From an uncultured Clostridia bacterium (GTDB lineage: Bacteria > Bacillota > Clostridia > Oscillospirales > Acutalibacteraceae): a stretch of DNA of 64,000 nucleotides. The translations under genes and the position numbers were made by a program. A model generated the notes under the pieces. The model worked only from the letters and a program-made list of their open reading frames with translations. It was not told the DNA's origin and ran no database searches. The stretch covers positions 62,001 through 126,000 of the forward strand of contig CALAUI010000020.1 in NCBI GenBank assembly GCA_937892115.1, in the 5' to 3' direction. Positions 41,655-50,093 of the stretch are shown here, piece by piece. Numbering within the stretch: position 1 is the first letter of the stretch; every line of letters begins with the position of its first letter.

Positions 41655-42461
41655 ATGAACAGAAGTAAAAAATATGAATACAAAAAAATTTGGTTAAATG
41701 CACATCTTTCCCTTGATTGCGGGCAGGCGTTCCGCTGGGAAAAAAAGCCGGACGGAAGTATGCACGGGGTGGCATACGGGCAGGCAATCGACGTATCTGA
41801 CGACGGCGAAAAGCTTACTTTCATCGGTGCGGATAAATCCGATTTTGAAAGAATCTGGAAGGGTTATTTTGACCTTGACAGAGATTACGAAAAAATCTGC
41901 AGGGGCTTTGAATCCGACGAAGCGCTTATGCAGGCGGTTTCCTTCTGCCCGGGAATCAGAATACTGAAGCAGGAGCCGTGGGAGGCGCTCTGCTCCTTCA
42001 TCATTTCACAGAATAACAATATTCCGCGTATCAAGGGCATAATTTCACGTCTGTGTGAAAATCTCGGCGAGGACCTCGGAGAAGGGGATTTCGCCTTTCC
42101 TGCACCCGAAAAAATCCTTGAAGCGGGTGAAGCGGGACTTGCTCCCCTGAGAGCCGGATTCAGGACGAAATACATACTTGACGCGGCTGAAAAGGTCGCT
42201 GACGGTACGGTTGATTTTGACAGAATAGAAAAAATGAACGACGAAGAAGCGTCCCTTGAGCTTCAGAAAATCAAGGGCGTGGGTGCGAAGGTCGCCGCCT
42301 GCACCCTCCTTTACGGCTTCGGCAGGGTTGACTGTCTGCCCGTTGACGTGTGGGTAAAGAGAATACTCGCGGAAACCTATCCCGACGGTCTTCCGGAATG
42401 CACCGAGGGTGTAAGGGGAATTGCCCAGCAGTATCTTTTCCATTGGCGAAGAAATAAATAA
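41655..42461 (+). CDS. ogg: OGG1-like 8-oxoguanine DNA glycosylase/AP lyase
   Basis: 268-residue glycosylase of the OGG1/AlkA fold. The N-terminal domain has LDCGQAFRWEKKPDG, and the helical domain has WEALCSFIISQNNNIPRI. The helix-hairpin-helix with the Schiff-base lysine is LQKIKGVGAKVAACTLL, and the catalytic Asp follows in DCLPVDVWVKRILAE. This Lys plus Asp pair separates it from the monofunctional AlkA. No N-terminal Ada-like part. It probably repairs 8-oxoG alongside Nth. Confidence 0.9.
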   Translation: MNRSKKYEYKKIWLNAHLSLDCGQAFRWEKKPDGSMHGVAYGQAIDVSDDGEKLTFIGADKSDFERIWKGYFDLDRDYEKICRGFESDEALMQAVSFCPGIRILKQEPWEALCSFIISQNNNIPRIKGIISRLCENLGEDLGEGDFAFPAPEKILEAGEAGLAPLRAGFRTKYILDAAEKVADGTVDFDRIEKMNDEEASLELQKIKGVGAKVAACTLLYGFGRVDCLPVDVWVKRILAETYPDGLPECTEGVRGIAQQYLFHWRRNK

Positions 42462-42527
42462 TACTTGCAAAATCCGTAAAATTCGGTAAAATAAATATAT
42501 GTTATATTGAAAAAAGGAGTGAATGAT

Positions 42528-43334
42528 TTGGAAGCGATACTCAATTTTGATTTATCCGTATTCAAATTCGTTCAGGATTTCCTCGGTTACGGCACGGGAG
42601 GATTTCTTGACAAGTTTATGCCCGTATTCACATGGCTCGGCGACGGTGCGTTTTTCATCATATTCGGCGTAGTGCTGTGCATATTCAAAAAGACACGAAA
42701 AATCGGCATCGCGATGCTCCTTGCTCAGCTTGTCATGCTCTTTGCAAACAACATCATCCTCAAGAGCATTTTCTCAAGAACGAGACCTTTTGCTTTGTTC
42801 AATCCCGCGGTCGCGGAGCAATGTATAGGCGGATATAACCGCAAGGGCGAATTCCTTGAGGGCTGGATGAAAGAGGGATATCTTACACAGGTCCTTGAAG
42901 AAATGAAGACCTATTCCGTCGCAATTCAGCAGAAATGGCTCAGCACGTACAGATATTATATTGACATTTATCCGTACGCACACGGCTATTCATTCCCCTC
43001 CGGCCACACCTCATCAAGCTTTGCCGCTGCCTGCGGAATGCTCTTTATGTGCAAGGGCAAGAAGCAGAATATCTGGGGTACGGTCACCGTAATCGTTGCC
43101 GCATTTATCGGTTTCTCGAGAATTTACCTTCACGTTCATTACTGCACGGACGTCCTTGTCGGCGCAGTCGTAGGCGTTCTCTGCGGCGTTGCGGGCTACT
43201 TTATCTGCAAGGCGGTTTATCCCTATATTGACAGACTTCTTCAGAGAGTAAGAAAGAAAAACGACTCACCTGCGGAAGAAGTAAAGGAAGAAGCGGCGGA
43301 AGAAGCGGTTGAAACCGCATCCGAAGCGGAATAA
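42528..43334 (+). CDS. Membrane PAP2-family phosphatase
   Basis: 268-residue membrane phosphatase with the three PAP2 motifs: KSIFSRTRP, then YSFPSGHTSSSFA, then FSRIYLHVHYCTDVLVG, holding the two catalytic histidines. About five or six membrane helices. A charged Glu/Ala-rich tail follows residue 240. Likely substrates are undecaprenyl pyrophosphate or phosphatidyl-type lipids. The start is TTG at 42528, seven bases after AAAGGAG; an in-frame TTG at 42507 precedes that site. Confidence 0.87.
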   Translation: MEAILNFDLSVFKFVQDFLGYGTGGFLDKFMPVFTWLGDGAFFIIFGVVLCIFKKTRKIGIAMLLAQLVMLFANNIILKSIFSRTRPFALFNPAVAEQCIGGYNRKGEFLEGWMKEGYLTQVLEEMKTYSVAIQQKWLSTYRYYIDIYPYAHGYSFPSGHTSSSFAAACGMLFMCKGKKQNIWGTVTVIVAAFIGFSRIYLHVHYCTDVLVGAVVGVLCGVAGYFICKAVYPYIDRLLQRVRKKNDSPAEEVKEEAAEEAVETASEAE

Positions 43335-43356
43335 GATTAAATCATAAAGCAAAAAG

Positions 43357-43388
43357 AAAATCCCGATGTTTGTGTGCATCGGGATTTT
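43357..43388. terminator. Bidirectional terminator between PAP2 and lipoprotein genes
   Basis: AAAATCCCGATG (43357-43368) and CATCGGGATTTT (43377-43388) form a perfect 12-bp stem whose outer A/T ends give U runs on both strands. It sits between convergent genes. Confidence 0.9.
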
Positions 43389-43392
43389 GTGT

Positions 43393-45027
43393 TTATCTGA
43401 ACTTTTTGATGAAGGAATCAAGGGGGGATTCGCCCGTGTTTTCCGTGCCCTCATCGGGCTTTTCGGCAGGTGTCTGCTCAATGGGAGGAGTCATATAGAC
43501 AAAGAGCAGGGCGGTTTCCATATTGTCTGCCGCATCGGTGAATACGCGGTAATTCTTGCCGAATTCTATCCACTTTTCCGTTCTTGCGACAAAAACGTCG
43601 GAGTTTGCCACCAGCGATGAATATTTCTCCTCAAAGCCGTCAATGTCCGCGCCGCCCAGCATTGAGAGAATATCGGTGAGATTATTAACCGTGTTTCCGT
43701 CAAGCAGGGAAAGAAGATACTGAATTGAATCCGTATTTACCGCAAGTGCACCCGAAATCCGTGCAAGTGAGGACAGGGTCTGAGGCAGATTTTTGATTGC
43801 GAGCTGAACCTCGGGACTGCTTAAATCGGAAAAGAACTGCTCTGTCAGGGGGAATGCGTCACCCAGCTTTGAAAGGTCGGAAAAGAATCTGACGACTACG
43901 GGGCTTGAAAAGATTTTAAGGGCTGCCTCCGTATTTTCGCTTGAAAGGAAGCGCAGCACGCTTGCCACCGCTTCGTTATTGGCGGGGTCAACGTATTTTG
44001 TAAGCACCTTGATGAGAGCGGCATTGCTTGTATAAAGATGAGCCGCATCGGAAACCACGTTCAGCAGGGAGGTCGTGCTGTCCGCTCCCGAGGTGAGCAT
44101 TGAAATGAGACTGCTCACGTTCATTCCCGAAAGGGTATTCTGCACCTGTCTGAGTATTGAAAGGGTGGATTTAAGGTCGTCAACCGTATCCTCGCTGCCG
44201 ATTTCAATATTCAGGGAGCTTATGGGGACGGCGGCAAAGTACATATTGCTCAGTTCAAAATGCTCTGTTTCCGCAGTAACACTTACGGTGTTGCCGAGTT
44301 CAAGGCCCTCAATATCCGAGATGCCCAGCTCGTCAATGCCGAGACTTTCACTCAGTCCGGGGAAGCCGAACATAACGGCGATTTCCTTTGTGCCGTCACC
44401 GATTGATCTGCCGGAGCTGACCTGAACGCCGGAGAAATTCGCCTCCTGCATGAGAAATCCGCCTGCCACCAGAACGGGCAGATAGATTTTACGGGTCCTG
44501 CCGCCGATTTCAACCTCTTCAAAAAGGTTGTTTATCATATCAACTTCAATTTTAACGGTACCCTTTTTGCCTGCGATTTCATCGGCAGTCATTTCTTTGC
44601 CGTCAAGGTAATATCTGATTTTAAGGGAAACGGGGGGCTTTTCCTTTGTCTTACCGCTGTAATACAGGTCTGTTCCCGTCATATTCCATTGAACGGAGGT
44701 TCCGTCTTTAACGGGGACGGTATCGTCCTTTATGCTCTCTATATCCGTGAGATTGCTTACGTCGTTTACACAGACGCCGCCTCTGTCGGTATGAATCCAG
44801 TCCGTGATATTAACGTTTTCAACGGAGCCGTCGCTGCCGAGATTAACGTAGACCGTTTCCTTTTTTGATACCGTATCGGGAGCCGCCGTGTAAACGGGCT
44901 GATTTATGGCTTTTGTCTGAGTTTCCTCCGCTTCCTCCTCCTTTTTGCCGCAGGCGGTCATACCCGTTACCATCAGCAGTGCAAGGGAGAGGGCGGTTAT
45001 TCTTTTGATTACTGATGAGGATTTCAT
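43393..45027 (-). CDS. Lipoprotein partner of the MMPL transporter
   Basis: 544 residues. Signal peptide with lipobox MVTGMTAC (Cys about residue 26). A beta-rich domain to about residue 280 (KIRYYLDGKEMTADEIAGKK, then LPVLVAGGFLMQEANFSGV) is followed by a long Ser/Leu-rich helical region. The arrangement resembles the extracellular part of YhgE/Pip-type proteins, though I cannot prove homology. The gene overlaps the transporter stop (ATGA), so the lipoprotein likely works with it at the outer face of the membrane. Substrate unknown. Confidence 0.72.
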   Translation of the reverse strand: MKSSSVIKRITALSLALLMVTGMTACGKKEEEAEETQTKAINQPVYTAAPDTVSKKETVYVNLGSDGSVENVNITDWIHTDRGGVCVNDVSNLTDIESIKDDTVPVKDGTSVQWNMTGTDLYYSGKTKEKPPVSLKIRYYLDGKEMTADEIAGKKGTVKIEVDMINNLFEEVEIGGRTRKIYLPVLVAGGFLMQEANFSGVQVSSGRSIGDGTKEIAVMFGFPGLSESLGIDELGISDIEGLELGNTVSVTAETEHFELSNMYFAAVPISSLNIEIGSEDTVDDLKSTLSILRQVQNTLSGMNVSSLISMLTSGADSTTSLLNVVSDAAHLYTSNAALIKVLTKYVDPANNEAVASVLRFLSSENTEAALKIFSSPVVVRFFSDLSKLGDAFPLTEQFFSDLSSPEVQLAIKNLPQTLSSLARISGALAVNTDSIQYLLSLLDGNTVNNLTDILSMLGGADIDGFEEKYSSLVANSDVFVARTEKWIEFGKNYRVFTDAADNMETALLFVYMTPPIEQTPAEKPDEGTENTGESPLDSFIKKFR

Positions 45028-47129
45028 TCCGATTCCTCCGATTTCTTTTTTATGGGTTTACGCCAGCCGAGAGAGGTTTTATTGATTATTCCCTCAAAAA
45101 CCGTCAGCAGGGCGGGCAGGAAAATTACGATCACCAGACCGCTGACAGCGGCGCCTCTGGCAAGCATTGAACAGATTGATTTTACTATTTCTATGTTGCA
45201 GGTTACGTATACTCCGAAGGTGGCGCAGAAGAACACGAGTGAGCTCTGGAATATTGATTTATCCGAGGCGTTTGCCGCCGCGAGTATGGCTTCCTTTTTG
45301 CTCTTGCCGGTCTGAAGCTCCTCCCTGAAGCGGGTGGTCATCAGAATGGCGTAGTCCACGGTCGCACCGAGCTGGACACAGCTTATCACGGTGGGGGCGA
45401 TAAACGAAACGTTTGCGCCGGTTATCAGAGAAATTGACATATTCAGAAAGATTGCGAGCTCAATGGCGGAAACGAGGAAAACGGGCACGGTGAAGGACTT
45501 GAAGCATATTGCAATCAGTATGAAAATAGCCGCTATTGAAATAACGCTTGTAACCCTGAAATCTCTGTCGGTGACGGTGATAAGGTCCTTGGACATTACT
45601 CCTTCACCCGTGATGTAGCCGTTTTTGTCGTATTTTTTGACTATTGAGGTGAGCTTATCAATTTGCTCGTTTGCCTCATCCGAGGCGGTATTGTAAACGG
45701 AATTGACCATCATAAGCTGTCTTCCGTTTTTGAAGCAGATATCCTTTACGATATCCGGCAGTATTTTTTCGGATATGGCGGGACCTACGAAGGAGTTGAG
45801 GGAAATGACGTTTGAAACGCCTTCTGTTTCGTTGAATTCCGCTATCATTTCGGATACCTTTCCCGACGGAACGGAATCGTCTATGATGACGAAATGCGTC
45901 ATTGCCATATTGAAATCGCCCTTGAGCTTTTTCAGTGCCTGCACGGATTCAAGCTGCTCCGGCATTGCATTTGAAATATTGTAATCAAGGGGAACGGCTG
46001 TCTTTGCGGCGTATGCGGGAATGATAAGACAGAGAAAAACGACGGCAAAGGTTTTGCTGTGACCGACTATAAATTCGTTGAGCTTATCAAACGTGGGGAT
46101 GATTCTTTTATGTCTGAAACGGTAAATGGGCTTATAGAAAAGGAGCATATATGATGGCAGTACCACCACTACCGTGATTACTCCCAGCAGAACTCCCTTT
46201 GCCATTACGATACCGATATCAAAGCCGAGCGTCAGACTCATGAAGCACAGAGCGAGGAAGCCGAAAACGGTGGTAAGGGACGAGCCCAGCAGGGAAACGA
46301 AGGTAGATGAAATGGCGTTTGACATTGCCTGAGTTCTGTCCTGCGTCAGCTTCTGTTCTTCGTTGAAGCGGTCCATAAGGAATACGGAATAGTCCATGGT
46401 AACGCCTAATTGCAGGATTGCCGCAATGCTCTGAGTAATATAGGAAATTCCGTTTGGCATAAAGAAATTCGTGCCCATATTGTAGATGATTGCGTAACCG
46501 AGGGAAATGAGCAGCACCAGAGGAAGCACCCATGAATCCATGGTCAGCGAAAGAGCAATGAGCGCAAGCACGATGGCGACCGCAATGTATTTCGGTGCCT
46601 CCGAATCCGTCAGCTCCTTCGTGTCTTCAATAATGGCGGACATACCGCTGAGGAAGCACTGCTTATTCAGCAGACCCTTGATTTCTTTTATTGCATCCAT
46701 CGTTGAGGTGGAGGCGCTTCCCTGAGAGAACTGAATCATTATGAGGGTGGCATCTCCGTCCGTTGAATAGAAAATATCCGTGATCGCTTCCGGATAAATC
46801 GTCTGCGGAATGCTGATATCAACTATTTCGTCAACCCATATTACGGAGCTGACACCTTCTACTTCGGCTATTTTTTCCTTGAGAGCCACGATATCCTTCG
46901 GCTTCATTTTTTCAACCACGAGGAATGCGTTTGCCGCGCTTTCAAATTCTTTATCAAGTATTTCCTCCGCCTGCACCGACTCGATGCTGTCGGGCAGATA
47001 TGACATGATGTCATAATTGACGAAAGTACTCAGATAACTGATGATGGCGGGTATGAGAAGCAGGGAGGTGATAATCAGTATGATTTTCGGATGTCCTGCT
47101 ATGAAACCTGAAATTTTATTGATAATCAA
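45024..47129 (-). CDS. MMPL/RND-superfamily transporter
   Basis: 701-residue exporter of the MMPL (hydrophobe/RND) kind, about twelve membrane helices in two similar halves, each with a large outside loop. The GXXXDY motifs of proton-coupled transport are visible as LQLGVTMDYSVFLMDRF in half 1 and VQLGATVDYAILMTTRF in half 2. Actinobacterial relatives export lipids; Firmicute members are largely uncharacterised. The start is TTG, overlapping the TetR stop, with GGAGG seven bases upstream. The repressor-transporter-lipoprotein order suggests a drug- or lipid-responsive efflux operon. Confidence 0.9.
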   Translation of the reverse strand: MIINKISGFIAGHPKIILIITSLLLIPAIISYLSTFVNYDIMSYLPDSIESVQAEEILDKEFESAANAFLVVEKMKPKDIVALKEKIAEVEGVSSVIWVDEIVDISIPQTIYPEAITDIFYSTDGDATLIMIQFSQGSASTSTMDAIKEIKGLLNKQCFLSGMSAIIEDTKELTDSEAPKYIAVAIVLALIALSLTMDSWVLPLVLLISLGYAIIYNMGTNFFMPNGISYITQSIAAILQLGVTMDYSVFLMDRFNEEQKLTQDRTQAMSNAISSTFVSLLGSSLTTVFGFLALCFMSLTLGFDIGIVMAKGVLLGVITVVVVLPSYMLLFYKPIYRFRHKRIIPTFDKLNEFIVGHSKTFAVVFLCLIIPAYAAKTAVPLDYNISNAMPEQLESVQALKKLKGDFNMAMTHFVIIDDSVPSGKVSEMIAEFNETEGVSNVISLNSFVGPAISEKILPDIVKDICFKNGRQLMMVNSVYNTASDEANEQIDKLTSIVKKYDKNGYITGEGVMSKDLITVTDRDFRVTSVISIAAIFILIAICFKSFTVPVFLVSAIELAIFLNMSISLITGANVSFIAPTVISCVQLGATVDYAILMTTRFREELQTGKSKKEAILAAANASDKSIFQSSLVFFCATFGVYVTCNIEIVKSICSMLARGAAVSGLVIVIFLPALLTVFEGIINKTSLGWRKPIKKKSEESE

Positions 47130-47722
47130 TTCCGTGCCTCCGTGATTTTTGCAATGGTCTGCCTGAGATACGGGTAAAGCTCCTCAAATGAGAAGGGGGC
47201 TGTTCCCAGCACCGCGTCACAGCAGGCGGAGCCAACCATATCAACAAGCAGATAAATTGTTATTTCCGCTTCCCTTTTTTCGTATCCCTCCGCAATGAGG
47301 GCGGCGGTGAAGCGTTCGAGTATGTCGCTGTATTCGTTTTCCGTTCCCGTCATGGCATATCTGAGACAGGAGGAAAGGTTTTTATTGAGAAGGGCTGTAA
47401 GGTCCTTATTTTTGTGAAGATAATCCGAAACGTAATCCGCAATGAAAAGGACCTTGTCGGTGAGCGTCATACGGGTAAGGTCGTTCTTTTCAATCGCCTC
47501 AATGCTCTCACGGATAACGCCCGCGCTCTTGAAAATCACTATCTGCTCGAGCAAGTCGTACTTATCCTTGAAATAAAGGTAAAATGTACCCTTTGCTACG
47601 CCTGCCATTTTTACCACGTCGTCAATGGCGGTGGCGGCAACGCTCTTATTCATAAAAAGGTTATATGCGGATTCAAGAATCTTATTTCTCTTTATTATTT
47701 TATTTTCTGCGGCTTTTGCCAT
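47126..47722 (-). CDS. TetR-family autorepressor of the MMPL operon
   Basis: 198-residue regulator. The helix-turn-helix is ATAIDDVVKMAGVAKGTFYLYFKDKYDLLEQ, the standard TetR form. The ATG at 47722 follows GGGGTGA; the longer open frame includes the operator DNA itself and is not coding. Two identical-form palindromes flank the promoter -10, so it very likely represses its own operon. It overlaps the transporter gene by four bases. Confidence 0.92.
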   Translation of the reverse strand: MAKAAENKIIKRNKILESAYNLFMNKSVAATAIDDVVKMAGVAKGTFYLYFKDKYDLLEQIVIFKSAGVIRESIEAIEKNDLTRMTLTDKVLFIADYVSDYLHKNKDLTALLNKNLSSCLRYAMTGTENEYSDILERFTAALIAEGYEKREAEITIYLLVDMVGSACCDAVLGTAPFSFEELYPYLRQTIAKITEARN

Positions 47723-47741
47723 AAAATCACCCCGTAAAAAT

Positions 47742-47754
47742 TGACCGTCAGTCA
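47742..47754. promoter_or_regulatory. TetR operator 2 (downstream of the -10)
   Basis: TGACCGTCAGTCA: TGAC and GTCA half-sites five bases apart. It lies between the -10 box and the regulator's start codon, in phase with operator 1, 36 bases away centre to centre. Confidence 0.8.
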
Positions 47755-47762
47755 TTTTTAGG

Positions 47763-47791
47763 ATATTAACATAAAAATGACCGTTAGTCAA
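47763..47791 (-). promoter_or_regulatory. Promoter of the TetR-MMPL-lipoprotein operon
   Basis: Minus-strand TTGACT (47786-47791), 17-base spacer, TAATAT (47763-47768). The -35 box overlaps operator 1. Confidence 0.85.
47778..47790. promoter_or_regulatory. TetR operator 1 (over the -35)
   Basis: TGACCGTTAGTCA, the same TGAC-N5-GTCA form as operator 2, differing at one spacer base and covering the -35 box. Confidence 0.8.
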
Positions 47792-47845
47792 TAATTTTTT
47801 TCAGATTTCATAAAACGTTCATAAATGTGTATTCCCGATAAAAAA

Positions 47846-47869
47846 GACACCTGCCCGAAAGCAGGTGTC
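47846..47869 (-). terminator. Terminator of rhaA-rhaD
   Basis: GACACCTGC (47846-47854) and GCAGGTGTC (47861-47869), loop CCGAAA; the minus-strand transcript continues into six U. Confidence 0.88.
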
Positions 47870-47890
47870 GCAGTCATTATCGTTTTTATA

Positions 47891-48706
47891 TCAGATATCA
47901 AGAAAATCCTTGCGGTAATTGAGAGAGAATCTTGCCGCCAGGTCAACGAGATTCTGATCGGTGATGGTGTTTACGTTGGGCAGGTGAGCTGTGAGCATAT
48001 ACATCTTTGCTGCCTTTTCAACGGTTTCAATCAGACCGAATGCCTCGTCCATATCCTTGCCGCAGCCGTAAATACCGTGAAGAGTCCACAGAACGATTCT
48101 GTATTCCTTCATCTTTTCCGCAGTTGCTTCGCCGATTGCGTTCGTACCGCAGACCATCCAGGGAAGAACACCTACGCCCTCGGGGAAAACGACGATACTT
48201 TCTGTCATCTGCTTCCAGAGAGTTCTGGTGATGGCTCTTTCCGTCATTTCGTGTACCTGAGTCATTGCAAGAGTGTAGTCGGGATGGCAGTGCATGATGA
48301 TTTTATTGTCGGGGTCGACGCCGAGTCTTGCGATGTGGCTCATAAGGTGTGCGGGAAGCTCACTTGTAAAGCGTCCGCCGTCCTTATATCCCCAGAGAAG
48401 CTCTGCCGTCACGCCGTCCTCTGCGATTCTGATGATACCCAGATTGTTTTCGGGATCGTATTCAACGTTTTTGAAATATTTGCCCGTACCCGTTACGATG
48501 AAGATTTTGCCTGCAAGTGCCTTTGCATCAAAGCCGGTGGGGATGGTGCGGATAACCTTGTCAAGGTCAAGGTATTCGCCCACAACCGCGGGGTCAAGCA
48601 TATAGCTGATGTTGCCGCCGTTTCTTTCATCGTAGCCGAGGCGGTACATATTGGCGGTGGTCTGCATCATTTCAATAAGGAAGGGAGCTGTCATTATATC
48701 TTTCAT
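47891..48706 (-). CDS. rhaD: Rhamnulose-1-phosphate aldolase
   Basis: 271-residue class-II aldolase that splits L-rhamnulose-1-phosphate into DHAP and L-lactaldehyde. Zinc ligands appear in IIMHCHPDYTLAM (HxH) and in VLWTLHGIYGCG; the catalytic Glu region is NNLGIIRI/GGNISYML. It overlaps rhaA by four bases. The ribosome site is weak, so translation probably depends on coupling to rhaA. No rhamnulokinase gene is present in the window. Confidence 0.93.
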   Translation of the reverse strand: MKDIMTAPFLIEMMQTTANMYRLGYDERNGGNISYMLDPAVVGEYLDLDKVIRTIPTGFDAKALAGKIFIVTGTGKYFKNVEYDPENNLGIIRIAEDGVTAELLWGYKDGGRFTSELPAHLMSHIARLGVDPDNKIIMHCHPDYTLAMTQVHEMTERAITRTLWKQMTESIVVFPEGVGVLPWMVCGTNAIGEATAEKMKEYRIVLWTLHGIYGCGKDMDEAFGLIETVEKAAKMYMLTAHLPNVNTITDQNLVDLAARFSLNYRKDFLDI

Positions 48707-49941
48707 TTTCTGTTTACCAATACCTTTTCTTCATATTCTTTTATGTCGGCAATGTAGCTGTTTTTAAGATTGTTTCTGCTGAGGTATTCTTCCCATACGT
48801 CGCCGAAGGGAAGGGTTTTGATTTCTTCGCCGATAGCCATGAGCGCGGTGAAATCCGCCTTATCCTGAAGCTCCTTCATCTGAGCCGAGGGCTCAAGCAG
48901 AGCCATGAGAAGTGCCTTGCGGACGTTGCGTACACCCGTTACCCAGGCGGAAATTCTGTTAATGGAAGCGTCAAAATAATCCGTTGCGATGAAAGTCCTG
49001 TCAAGGGCATCGTTACGAACGATTTCCTTCATCATTTCCTTTGTTTCGTCGTCAAGGAGAACAACATGGTCACTGTCCCATCTGACGCCTCTCGTAACGT
49101 GAAGGGCAATCTTTTCGTTGAATGCGAGCAGGGATGAAATCTTATCGGAAACAAGCTCGGTGGGATGATAGTGACCGTTATCCATAAGGGGAACGATGCC
49201 CGCCTTTGAAACATAGCTCAGGCAGAATTCCGCAGAGCCGACGGTATAGCTTTCAAGGCCGATGCCGAATACCTTTGACTCCAGCGTAACGTAAACCTTG
49301 CTCTTGTCGTAGGGGATTGAGAGAATTTCGTCAAGCGAATCGCGGAAACGGATTCTGGGAGAAAGACGGTCGGCGGGGATATCCTTGTAGCCGTCGGGAA
49401 TCCATATATTCATTACGCAGGGAACACCCGTTTCCTCTGCAAAATACTGTGAGATTTCAATACATCTCTTGCCGTGCTCAATCCAGAATTTCCTTACCTT
49501 CTCATCGGGTGAGGAGAGTGTAAGACCGTCCTTGACCATAGGATGAGAGAAGAAGGTGGGGTTGAAGTCGATACCCATATTTCTTGCCTTTGCAAATTCA
49601 ACCCATTTTGCGAAATGCTCGGGTTTAATAGCGTCTCTGTCGGCAAATCCGCCGTCAAAAATCGCATAGCAGGCGTGAAGATTCAATTTTTTCTTACCGG
49701 GAATGAGAGAGAAGGCCTTGTCAATATCAGCCATGAGCTCCTCGGGGGTAGATGCCTTTCCCGGATAGTTGCCCGTAGTCTGGATGCCGCCGGAAAGGAC
49801 ATCGGGACTGTCAAAGCCGCCTACGTCGTCACCCTGCCAGCAGTGGATTGAAACGGTAACGTCATCCATTGCCTTTATTGCTTTTTCCGTGTCAATACCG
49901 TAGGAAGCGTAAATTGCTTTTGCACTGTCATATCTTTCCAT
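48703..49941 (-). CDS. rhaA: L-rhamnose isomerase
   Basis: 412-residue isomerase converting L-rhamnose to L-rhamnulose. Conserved blocks include VSIHCWQGDDVGGFD, LNLHACYAIF, GIDFNPTFFSHPM, MNIWIPDGYKD, TLESKVFGIGLESYTVGS, MDNGHYHPTE and HVTRGVRWDSDHVV; they supply the metal-binding Glu, Asp and His residues. First gene of a rhaAD operon with a promoter overlapped by an inverted repeat. Confidence 0.96.
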   Translation of the reverse strand: MERYDSAKAIYASYGIDTEKAIKAMDDVTVSIHCWQGDDVGGFDSPDVLSGGIQTTGNYPGKASTPEELMADIDKAFSLIPGKKKLNLHACYAIFDGGFADRDAIKPEHFAKWVEFAKARNMGIDFNPTFFSHPMVKDGLTLSSPDEKVRKFWIEHGKRCIEISQYFAEETGVPCVMNIWIPDGYKDIPADRLSPRIRFRDSLDEILSIPYDKSKVYVTLESKVFGIGLESYTVGSAEFCLSYVSKAGIVPLMDNGHYHPTELVSDKISSLLAFNEKIALHVTRGVRWDSDHVVLLDDETKEMMKEIVRNDALDRTFIATDYFDASINRISAWVTGVRNVRKALLMALLEPSAQMKELQDKADFTALMAIGEEIKTLPFGDVWEEYLSRNNLKNSYIADIKEYEEKVLVNRK

Positions 49942-49962
49942 AGAGATACCTCCTGAATAACA

Positions 49963-50010
49963 TACGAAGTAATTATATTACATACTTATATAAAATGCAA
50001 TTACTACGTA
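49963..50010. promoter_or_regulatory. Inverted-repeat operator over the rhaA promoter
   Basis: TACGAAGTAATT (49963-49974) and AATTACTACGTA (49999-50010) are inverted half-sites with one mismatch, 36 bases apart centre to centre. One touches the -10 and the other the -35 of the rhaA promoter, a repressor-like layout. The site also lies just upstream of the divergent promoter at 50035-50063. Confidence 0.6.
49972..50000 (-). promoter_or_regulatory. Promoter of rhaA-rhaD
   Basis: Minus-strand TTGCAT (49995-50000), 17-base spacer, TATAAT (49972-49977). Confidence 0.78.
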
Positions 50011-50034
50011 AAAATATCGGATTATTTTCCAAGG

Positions 50035-50063
50035 TTGAAATATTATATAATGTATGTTATAAT
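50035..50063 (+). promoter_or_regulatory. Promoter of the secreted DUF4474-like gene
   Basis: TTGAAA (50035-50040), 17-base spacer, TATAAT (50058-50063), about 30 bases before the start codon. Confidence 0.78.
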
Positions 50064-50093
50064 AACCGAGTAGATTTTACGGAGGAAAAAACA

